From the NCBI GenBank assembly GCA_910592205.1, contig CAJVPJ010000831.1, forward strand, positions 1 to 15,878: a stretch of DNA of 15,878 nucleotides. The letters are read 5' to 3'. Shown here one piece after another: positions 8,289 through 15,878 of this stretch. How positions within the stretch are numbered: the stretch's first letter is position 1; each line of letters starts with the position of its first letter. The stretch comes from Paraglomus occultum. Taxonomy: Eukaryota; Glomeromycota; Glomeromycetes; Paraglomerales; Paraglomeraceae. Both the position numbers and the translations under genes were made by a program. The notes under the pieces were generated by a model. That model was not told where the DNA came from and ran no database searches. It saw only the letters and a list, made by a program, of their open reading frames with translations.

Positions 8289-8927
8289 TTAATTAAGCAG
8301 ACGGTTTATGGACATTTTTCTACGGCGATTAGCCTTTGTTCTTTGCATAGAATACCACACATTTTTCACCATTCTGGGTGTACGTCCAGGAAGATGTAAG
8401 GCAATTTTGCTCCATTGCGCACCATAAATTGGGTACAAGTTTTTAATGATATCACGCTCGTTATCGGTAAACGTAGTTGTAATGACTAGTTGAAAGCAAT
8501 AAGAAAAATATAAATATAATAAATGGCATCGTCTACTGTAATTGTAAGAAGACTAAGTGCGATGAAAAAGAGCTTAAATGCAGAGAAAATCTACTTACTA
8601 CCAGGACGAAGCGAATTGTACCACCTTTGTATAATGAGGGAGTGAGTTAGCTATGCTTAGTAGCAGTATCTTGTCACGGATAAATGTTTACTCACAGACA
8701 CTAGACAAATACAAACCTATCTGCACACTGTCGAGGCGTTCTAGAAACGATTTTAGATGAGATTTTAGTCCACAAGGGACCCAGTCGACGGTGCCAGTTA
8801 ATAAGAGCTTCATCTTCCTGCTCGTTGAAACATAAAGCATATGTGAATACAAAAGTGCATGCAAATAAACACACTATTTGATACGTAAAATTACCTGACG
8901 AGTCCAAGGTATTCTTCTCGTGGTCAT
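8289..8927 (-). CDS. R2R3-type Myb DNA-binding protein, four exons (118 aa)
   Basis: A nuclear DNA-binding protein made of almost nothing but two Myb repeats. Exons on the minus strand: 8895-8927, 8717-8817, 8599-8624 and 8289-8485. Introns are 77, 92 and 113 nt, all GT-AG (donors GTAATT, GTTTGT, GTAAGT), and the 357 coding bases close exactly on TAA 8291-8289. In the spliced protein, repeat R2 has Trp8, Trp27 and Trp46 (18 residues between each) and R3 has Phe59, Trp78 and Trp97 with the same spacing; replacement of the first R3 Trp by Phe is usual. Recognition-helix segments are RTPRQCADRW and RTPRMVKNVW. A short basic tail (RTKANRRRKM) may act as a nuclear signal. The start is the first ATG after an in-frame stop 27 bases upstream. 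The likely role is transcriptional regulation; targets are unknown. An additional 5' exon cannot be excluded. Confidence 0.93.
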
Positions 8928-10819
8928 CCGTTTTGCAAAAAGGCAGAAAAGCTAACCCGCGTATTAAAAAAGGAAGTTAAATGTGAAATTAGAATACGAG
9001 TTTGTTGTTAATATTAAGTATTTTTTCGTTTACCCTCTTGGGGAATAAGTGACGAGATATATGCCAGGGTGGAATGTTTGACAGCGATACTAGTAACAAC
9101 AGTGTAGAGAGGCCACGACGACGAGATCTTTGTCTGCAGTAAAAATAGCTTTTACATAAGTGTGCGTGTTATATTGGGGCAGGAGGACGAATTTGCGTGC
9201 TGGTATTTATACGTCCTTTAAGAGGCAATTTGTATGTTTCCGACATTGTGGTTATGTATCATGCATTGTCGAATTAAGAAACAAGTATATATTTATAAAA
9301 TGTGTAACGCTTTTATTGGTCAGATTAATCTAGCAATTGGTATAAGAGAGGGGACGGGTATATAGTAAACTTGTTATAGTAACAGAACCTTTGCTGCCCG
9401 TTTCAATGCAATTCCCTATCTAGAAAGCATTAACCAAAGTCAGGGAAATCGTGCATATTCAGAATCGTGACCATTTACCAAGAACATATAAACACGAACG
9501 TTGTACACCATAAAACTTTGGCGTGACCAAATTTATATTTGAGTATTCTGACATTGCTCAATCAAAGCACCCGGGAGTGCCCATGCTTGCAAACGGCCTA
9601 TATATTTGTAATATTTAGCTGACTACCTGACAATTTTAACCATTTAACGATATATCACTTCCATTTATGTTGGATAACAATAACAGCTTTTGTTTTTCTC
9701 GTTTAAGTCTTTTGGCAATCACACAGCAATAGTTATCGACGATTGCAATTTTCAAACAGATATTAATATTGCAGTAACGAGTGATACATATTATTTTTGT
9801 TTATCATCAATGCGCATAAAAAGGTTTCAACCTTCCTCTCTTTTCTAATGTTTTAACCAATTTAATATTAAACAATGTTAAATTAGATATAAATGCGAAA
9901 TTATATTTGAGTAGTTATAACTATATATATAATTACCTTTGTTTCTAAATCCATCTAATTAAAAAATACTTTATAACTTGTAGTCAAATTTGAACAAACA
10001 CACATAATTATTAAAAATTATTTTGCTAAAGAAAATGCTATTACTATGTTGTGCAATTACCATTGTCTTGTTAATAAAATTTGTAAGTTCTGACCAACAA
10101 AGTTTTTGAATTTTTTTTTCCTGCATATTAATATTGCATTAGGATGATAATATTTATAATATGATTTATCAAACTGACCTTCACCACGTCCCGCAAACAA
10201 GCAAAATTGATGATATATGCTAAACTTATTCTGAAGTAATAAATCTTGAATGGCAATCTAACTCACATTTCAGCTCTTTTATTTATCAAGAAATTTTTCA
10301 AAACATATAAATTCTAAGATATATTCCATTATAATCTATATCATATCCAGGATGGTTGTTAATAGGTTAAGTAGCCGCCAGTGACATTTATCGCGCTATT
10401 CAAAGTGACAACTGTCATATTTAGTAAATATAGAATTATTATTTAAACTACGCTAGATTATTATATGCAGAAATGTATTATTATTGTACTCCCTAAATTT
10501 TGTAAAGGTAATATATTAATATGGTATTTGTATACATGTTTGTCCTATTACTATGAATGAGTTATTATTGTTTATTAAGAAAGTAATGCTCTGTAAAAAC
10601 ATTCTTTAGCTTACTTCCAAAAGCATCAGTAAAGATTTAGACACACTTATAATATTAATATTAATATACTTAAATAAACAATTTATTACAGTCTATAAAG
10701 TTATACACAGTAATTTTATTAATCTGTAGCCAATTTAGCAAAATTGTACTTTACTAAATTTATTTTTATTCGAGACCGGAGTGAGTCAATAGATTTAGTG
10801 TAGTGTCTTTCAGCAATAG
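8928..10819. other. Long spacer upstream of the Myb gene, no gene seen
   Basis: The part next to 8928 is the likely promoter region of the minus-strand Myb gene. A GC-richer patch at 9385-9530 is open in three plus frames at once, each looking protein-like, so it is not called. From about 9600 to 10800 the DNA is strongly AT-rich, with AATATT repeats around 10651-10670 and no usable frame or RNA gene. Confidence 0.45.
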
Positions 10820-11206
10820 ATGGAGCAGATTGCAAAAGAACAAAAACAAAAAACAAAGTTTGTATGCGGGGTACTCGGATTCTCAGTATATATAGAAGTT
10901 ATTGCGTCGCAAATGAATGCTATGTAAATTCTATTATCTTTGTTTGAAGAGTTTTGTTCGTTAACCTCTGTAATATATGTTACATACAAGTTTGGCATCC
11001 ATTATTTTAGAAAGCAAAACAGAAAAGTTTTGCTTTTATACAAAAGCCACTCCAAGCCACAAATTTTTTGGAATGTGTCGAACTGGTCTAAATATTTGAA
11101 AACCGTTTTGTCACTATCACTGGATAATGTGTTTGCCCAGTCAATTTGGTTGCCATTCAACACGCTTTCTTTGTGTTTGGTGGTCCGTGAAATGCTTTTC
11201 TGTTAA
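10820..11206 (+). CDS. Candidate two-exon protein, unknown function (99 aa)
   Basis: ATG 10820 opens MEQIAKEQKQKTKFVCGVLG and continues SVYIEVIASQMNA to a donor at 10924 (GTAAAT). The intron 10924-11010 (87 nt, ending CATTATTTTAG, phase 2) joins exon 2 at 11011-11206, which reads KQNRKVLLLYKSHSKPQIFW, then NVSNWSKYLKTVLSLSLDNV, and ends in TAA. The combined 300 coding bases stay in frame. The first residues are charged and polar, followed by a hydrophobic stretch at about 15-30. The opposite strand over 11002-11199 is also open, with an acceptor (ATTAACAG) and a very protein-like reading (NGNQIDWANTLSSDSDKTVF), and a further 62 codons after one stop. Strand is therefore unresolved, though the plus model has its own ATG. 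No family recognised. Confidence 0.3.
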
Positions 11207-11557
11207 TTATAGGTCTTTTAAATAGCTCGAAACTGTCTTGTGAGATACTTAATGTAAAATTAAATGACAAGTATTGTTATTATAACTAATTGTATGGTAA
11301 AATTTTAAGAAACATTGTAAAAGTTACTTGGAAGCATGAGGACAAACAGTAGCAGTATTTTATATGAGAAAAACTAACAACCCAGGCCCGGAAAGAGTCG
11401 ATATAAACATCTCCTCTCCTACAAATCACTGTGTCTACGCTGTCAGAAACCGTTAGCTCAAAAAACATTCTGCGAGTACCGAATACTGTGTGTTACAGTA
11501 ATACAAAACACCTTGATAATAATTAAAAGTTGTTGTAAGAACAAGGCACAATCTCAG

Positions 11558-12014
11558 TTATAATATTACCTGATTAGTAGCGTTAACAATTACAGGTAAA
11601 TTACATCTAACTACTGCTGTAACCTTATCTACAAAAAAATTTTTTAATTACGTAAACCTTGTCTTCAATTTTACACATAAGCTGGTTACGATAATTAATG
11701 TACGTTAACGTACCGTCGTCCGCGTATCCGTTACCATACCATACATTTTCGACAATGTATTTATTAGCATTATCTCTGACCGGATGGACAAGAACTAGTG
11801 CAGGCAAAAGTTTGTGGGTTGGCATTCGTTTGGCAGCCGTCAAAACACCCGCGAAGAAAAGTAAAAATGTAATAGTGTGTGTAGATCTTATTTTGTTTGT
11901 TTCTTTTTCTACAATTAGATCAATGGTCTGTATAAATATAAATAGCAGTCATGATAATTCAGATCTTCAAAATTATGCGGTATTTTGACCATTTTGTTAA
12001 TTACTATTTTTCAT
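11558..12014 (-). CDS. Candidate small secreted protein, three exons (91 aa)
   Basis: Model on the minus strand: a 10-nt first exon 12005-12014 (ATG plus seven bases); intron 11909-12004 (96 nt, GTAATT...CTAATTGTAG, phase 1); exon 2 11714-11908; intron 11629-11713 (85 nt, GTACGT...TTTTTTTGTAG, phase 1); exon 3 11558-11628 ending in TAA. The N-terminus is a textbook signal peptide: a basic start (MKNKKETNKIR), hydrophobic core (TITFLLFFAGVL) and small residues before a likely cleavage site (TAA|KR) near residue 29. The mature part is about 60 aa with one Cys and a WYGNGY segment. A KR pair directly after the cleavage site resembles a Kex2 site. Other donors for intron 2 (at about 11743 and 11690) keep phase, and a further exon after 11570 is possible. 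Family unknown; a secreted effector-like role is inference. Confidence 0.35.
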
Positions 12015-12266
12015 TATGTTAACATTTAAAGCAAATTACATAAATTCAGTCATGCGTCGGCTTGTGTTTAAAGGCAGAGGGCATTGCAATGTTTACCAGC
12101 TTAAATGTATTAATCGGTTTTCTAATTTGAGATTACGTAACACTCGAGTATCATATGAAATTCATTGCTCTAGTACGGTAACCATTGCTCTGAACGCTCG
12201 TTCGTAGACAAAGAAATTAAAAACAGTTTGCTTTGTAAGCAGAATTAAAAAAAAAAGTCTGGTTAA

Positions 12267-12471
12267 TTACTTCATTTCTATTTCTCTGACAAGCGCTTTT
12301 CCGACAATAATAATAAGCATAAAGTACATTTTTATCTGCATAAACACGTTTGTGATATTAATATATACTTGATATTTATTCCGCGTAACTCAACAAATAC
12401 CCATTTACCGTAACTTTTTGTGTAGACCTTTCGGACAAACTTTCTTTATTATTATGCTCGACTATACTCAT
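12267..12471 (-). CDS. Candidate two-exon micropeptide with a membrane segment (43 aa)
   Basis: ATG 12471-12469 opens MSIVEHNNKESLSERSTQKV (exon 1 12409-12471). A 73-nt intron (12336-12408, GTAAAT...TTATGCAG, phase 0) leads to exon 2 12267-12335, reading IKMYFMLIIIVGKALVREIE and ending in TAA. The second exon would form one short hydrophobic segment flanked by charge. Unspliced, the ORF is 31 aa. A TATAAATA string lies roughly 20 bases before the ATG. The product is very short and unrecognised, so this is a weak call. Confidence 0.2.
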
Positions 12472-14733
12472 CGTTTGAGGGGAGTGTATTTATACATTAT
12501 TATTCCGTCCTTACTAAAACGTTCTCATCGTCGCCTGTCATACATTTTAACATAATTTAAAAATCCAAACCCTTATTATCATTATTTGTCTCGTCCTCCG
12601 CTTGTGTTATGTAGATCTTTCCTTTTATTTAAAATTTATGTTTCCAGGACAAACGGGCCTTTGAATTTTAATATTATACTTATTATTATAGCATAGCTTA
12701 TTACTTATTATTATGCTTAGGCTTATGCATAAGCTTACGGACAAAAGTTGTTTATATACAAAAGTTCGTAGTATTTGTTTTCCGCAAATCTTCGTGAATT
12801 TTTCCGCAAAGAAAAATGCGCCTATGTTCGTTAGAGTTGTACGCTTTCCCATATCTGGTAGAGCGATTACACTTGGATCGATTTTGAACAACACTCGAAT
12901 AGATAATAAACATCACATTTAACGCTATTATTTATTTCTTAAATTATAACTATTGTATTATAATACCATTTTAAATTTATGTCACTTATTTTATTTACTA
13001 GACGTTGGTATTTGTATGTCTTCCCAGGTTCGGGAATTTGTCAACCGATTTTCTTACTATTGACAAATATTTAAACTTACTGTGACAAAAGTTTATCATT
13101 ATGGCAACGGTACTATCTTATCAATATCGTCGTGAGTAACTCGCCAATACATTTTTCGATTTACGTATTAGTGTCAACACTTTTTATTGGCTAAATTCAA
13201 ATCAATCACATTGCACAGATCAGCCAAGCTATACTGTATGTCCTAATACTTAAATTGTCTACCTAATAAATCAAGAAATCTATCAAGCTTGGTACTTAAA
13301 GCCTCACATTATACGCCATCCATTTATGAATTTAAATGTCTTGGTGCATTTACACGCCACAACTGTTCACTTCTTCATAATTCTAGAATATCTAACAAAT
13401 TGTTGGCGTTCATGGAAGCATTACAATATCAATTGTTCAAAATAATCTCGACTGTATGCGCCAATTATTCTGGAATTGTTTACAATGTCGATTGATCAAA
13501 TGCATTTACGCAGAAAATTCCTTGTGCTCATGGTGAGCTTCCCAACCATTAATTTGTAATTGATCAATTATCAATGACCCATTAACTTATTTAGTCACAT
13601 GCATTTTTTTCGACAATATAACAGAAATATTTATAAATGCGACTTACATCAACGCATACAGACTTTTGTCATTATGTCTTACAATATTTTCTCACTTACT
13701 GACACGATAATTCATTTGAATTAGATGCATAATCTTACCATCGCCTTTAGCTTTTCTTTCCTTTCTTTCTTGATATTCAACATCTTACCATACCTATATT
13801 TTTAAGAGTTTTGGGTTTTTAACATATACTGTATCACGTTAATAACAGCATCGTTCGCTAATTGCACTGATACACACATAGTCTAAATCCTTTGCTAAAC
13901 AAACTTTATCTATATACTTTTCTACTATTTGCGCTGTTGTTTGAAAATGACCTAACATCAGCATTCTACTTACAACGTGACTTCCTTTTGTTACATACTA
14001 GTCCCACTAATTACTTGTGGTAATATCCTTAGCCGCAAATTTCTAATTATAAGGGGAGGCCATGGCGATATCTAAAAAAATTTAATTAAATACCGCTATA
14101 ACATTTATTTATAATCCGCCCACTTTAAATACATATATACCACCACATAAACTAAACACACAAAATTTTTCAAAATATACTCACGAATAAGTACACTCTC
14201 ACCAATTCATCAAGCCAACCAAAATTGATAACATATTAATATAGCCAAAAAGCGTAATACGATCTAGCCGTCAAATGCCCGACGACGGTTTGATACAAAT
14301 ATGGTCAAAATAACCTTTCAAGGACATACACGTAATGGTTTATGATAGAGGACAGTGAATAAACTTTGTGAGCGTAATTCCTGATCATTACTTTTCGTAA
14401 TACAACACTATCTAGTCGACGATAATTGTGCTGAATAAAGACCTCAAAACCTTTAGTCAACAATAACTATTTCCAAATGCCTCGATAAACTACAAAGGAT
14501 TCAAATTTCCATAACAATGATCACACACTAATCCAATTAGAAATGACTTTGCTGTACCAAAAACGTCTTTGAATTTTATACTTACTTATTACTATTACTT
14601 ATTGTTTATATCCTGCATTATCAGCTTTCCCCATTTGCAACCTCCGAAAATGCATTATCCAAATTACGAACCCGTTATGATTTTTGTCATCTCCTAAAAA
14701 GTTATCGTTGTAATCATATGCTTGCAAAATTTA
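12472..14733. other. Long AT-rich stretch, no gene called
   Basis: Around 12713-12922 both strands carry overlapping open frames of 53-89 codons in a GC-richer patch (for example plus-strand MHKLTDKSCLYTKVRSICFP from 12725). None has homology or splice support, so none is called. A plus frame at 13289-13495 is open but starts from TTG only. From 13500 to 14700 the sequence is AT-rich with only very short frames and no recognisable repeat or RNA gene. Confidence 0.4.
12721..12734. other. Perfect 14-bp palindrome
   Basis: GCTTATGCATAAGC reads identically on both strands, centred on ATGCAT. Perfect palindromes of this length can be binding sites for dimeric regulators, but none is recognised and one such site is not improbable in 16 kb of AT-rich DNA. 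Confidence 0.5.
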
Positions 14734-14913
14734 ATGCACTGCGCAGCAGGTTTTTTACTACGCTGGTTCATTAAAGATCAACAAACTAAACCGTCTCAAG
14801 TGTCGACATATTCACCGTCAAATTTTTATCTATTAGTGGCAATTGTCTCCCCTGTCCGAAATGTCACTTGGACCCGAGAATTAAGTGATTTGGGAAAGGC
14901 TTCCAGATACTAA
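14734..14913 (+). CDS. Candidate small protein, unknown function (59 aa)
   Basis: ATG 14734 opens MHCAAGFLLRWFIKDQQTKP, followed by SQVSTYSPSNFYLLVAIVSP and a polar C-terminus (VTWTRELSDLGKASRY), ending in TAA 14911-14913. The reading has a balanced amino-acid mix, while the minus-strand frames over the same bases are broken by stops, which favours the plus strand. An in-frame TTG lies four codons upstream, but ATG is preferred. No signal peptide or family is recognised, and no intron is needed. Confidence 0.25.
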   Translation: MHCAAGFLLRWFIKDQQTKPSQVSTYSPSNFYLLVAIVSPVRNVTWTRELSDLGKASRY

Positions 14914-15418
14914 TAATCGTATATGCGACACGCTCGATTTTGTATCAGGAATACTTATGCTCTCCCCCAATCCCAATTATCATTCGGTATTAAGTCAGAC
15001 AATGGTTGCATTCGAATCGGTTTAAGACAACGTTTAGCTATGCATAACTTTGAATTGTAAGCTTTCCCTTTCCGACAATGTGAACATGCCAGTCCAGTGC
15101 AGTGATAGTAGACATGGACGTTTCATAGTCTAAAGATAACATTGGAGATCCAGCAGTCTAGACCCGGCTGCACATCGAAGGGTTTACCTCACGCGATAAT
15201 CTCAAATGGACAGTTCCGTATTCTTTAATTCAATAAACATTTTGAATCATAAAATAACAAAAAGATAATTTAAATTGTTCAGGTGTTAAACCCGTCTAGT
15301 GGACTAAACATACCGGCCGCTATGAAACACTGTAGTGCGATTTTTGGTACACCCGTGTGACGTAATACAATAATAATAAACGTTGAGATGAGATGCTCTT
15401 GAGCTTGTTCATTCAAAC
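14914..15418. other. Spacer and probable promoter of the right-edge gene
   Basis: An AATAAA string at 15232-15237 could end a plus-strand transcript. A minus-strand 34-codon frame around 15043-15147 (MLSLDYETSMSTITALDWHV..) looks protein-like but is short and isolated. Closer to the ATG at 15419 lies TGACGTAA at 15358-15365, which matches a CRE/bZIP-type site; this is a possible regulatory element without further support. Confidence 0.35.
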
Positions 15419-15878
15419 ATGTCGTTAGCATCAGGGACTATTAAGAATCCAACAATTGACAACTTGGTTGAATCCTCCTTGGAAAGTGAAGACGAACTAT
15501 TAAGACTTGAATGGATTCCTTTCGAGGAAATCGCCAACGTAAAACCTACTCAAATTGACAATGTCTATTACGCTAGACTTGATTATGATAAGACAATCTT
15601 GATACGCCTTGGAAATGGTGAAGAATGCACACCAACACTTGTGAGTGAGTTTGCCAGAATATACTCACTTCCAACACACAAGTACAATAACAATGACAAT
15701 AACTTTAGACGATATAAGCAATGGCTTTTTTATCGCAACAACCTCATTATTGGATTCACCAAGTCTAATGACAATAACTATTACATGGTTGCTTATGATT
15801 GGTTTTACCATTGTTATTCTCGATATGGCTTCTGCTCCACATGTGGAATACTCCGATGTAGTCCCGTGTGGTGCATTT
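15419..15878 (+). CDS. N-terminal part of a Glomeromycotina-type family protein (partial, cut by window end)
   Basis: ATG 15419 opens 153 codons without a stop up to the window edge, with one base left over. Residues 1-28 are polar and acidic. A WIPFEE segment (32-37) and KPTQIDNVYY (42-51) follow, then GEECTPTLVSEFARIYSLPT (67-86), a Tyr/Asn-rich region, NNLIIGFTK (107-115) and a Cys cluster YGFCSTCGILRCSPVWC (136-152; Cys at 139, 142, 147 and 152), which looks like a small zinc-binding module. From memory this N-terminal architecture recurs in a large family of arbuscular mycorrhizal fungi, often ahead of a protein kinase domain; no kinase motif lies inside the window, so that part is inference. 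No intron is visible. The ATG is the first after several upstream stops. The true C-terminus is not in the window. Confidence 0.87.
   Translation, partial: MSLASGTIKNPTIDNLVESSLESEDELLRLEWIPFEEIANVKPTQIDNVYYARLDYDKTILIRLGNGEECTPTLVSEFARIYSLPTHKYNNNDNNFRRYKQWLFYRNNLIIGFTKSNDNNYYMVAYDWFYHCYSRYGFCSTCGILRCSPVWCI

Noticed and set aside
9385-9530. Exon-like reading such as RTFAARFNAIPYLESINQSQ on plus
   Set aside because: All three plus frames are open and look protein-like here, with no ATG or clear splice partners. This shows how GC-richer patches mimic coding DNA in this genome and is the reason for the low confidence on other small models.
12625-12922. Overlapping ORFs on both strands (89 codons minus, 65-69 plus, 53 minus)
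   Set aside because: Several registers are open together, the longest lacks an ATG near its start, and no splice or domain evidence picks one.
13289-13495. 68-codon plus frame
   Set aside because: It begins at TTG, its only ATG is well inside, the opposite strand is partly open too, and no phase-compatible upstream exon was found.
1-15878. Mobile elements, CRISPR arrays, rRNA genes, bacterial operons
   Set aside because: No transposase or reverse transcriptase motifs, terminal repeats, regularly spaced direct repeats or rRNA blocks were recognised, and gene structure with GT-AG introns argues against a prokaryotic source.

Overview
The window looks like nuclear DNA of a eukaryote with an AT-rich, intron-containing genome. 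The best guess is an arbuscular mycorrhizal fungus (Glomeromycotina, Rhizophagus/Gigaspora type). Three things point there: a compact two-repeat Myb gene split by three short GT-AG introns (77, 92 and 113 nt); long AT-rich spacers without bacterial-style gene packing; and the start of a gene at the right edge whose protein (WIPFEE.., GEECTPTLVSEFARIYSLPT.., YGFCSTCGILRCSPVWC) resembles, from memory, a large lineage-specific family of those fungi. The taxonomic call is inference; no database was searched.

Layout. Three genes are well supported. (1) 5776-6303 (+) is an intronless 175-aa protein with a basic Lys/Asn-rich first half and a poly-aspartate tail. (2) 8289-8927 (-) is a four-exon R2R3-type Myb DNA-binding protein of 118 aa. 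Its hallmark aromatic residues fall at exactly the expected 18-residue spacing once the introns are removed. (3) 15419-15878 (+) is the first 153 codons of a gene that runs off the right edge. A G-quadruplex motif (8220-8238) lies about 50 bases beyond the Myb stop codon.

Weaker candidates. Several stretches hold small open frames that become plausible short proteins with one or two phase-compatible GT-AG introns: 393-668, 1392-1711, 3379-3753, 3998-4117, 4823-5180, 7109-7448 and 10820-11206 on plus; 11558-12014 and 12267-12471 on minus. Unspliced small ORFs are 1923-2039 and 4518-4751 on minus and 14734-14913 on plus. The most interesting is 11558-12014, which would encode a small secreted protein with a clear signal peptide. 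These models were found by eye among many possible splice combinations. GC-richer patches in this AT-rich DNA give protein-looking frames in several registers at once, so each should be treated as a hypothesis.

No rRNA, convincing tRNA, CRISPR array, complete transposon or gene cluster was recognised. The genes are scattered on both strands without operon-like organisation, and nothing ties them into one pathway. The Myb is probably a transcription factor and the right-edge gene a member of an expanded fungal family. I did not find a clearly new biological system.
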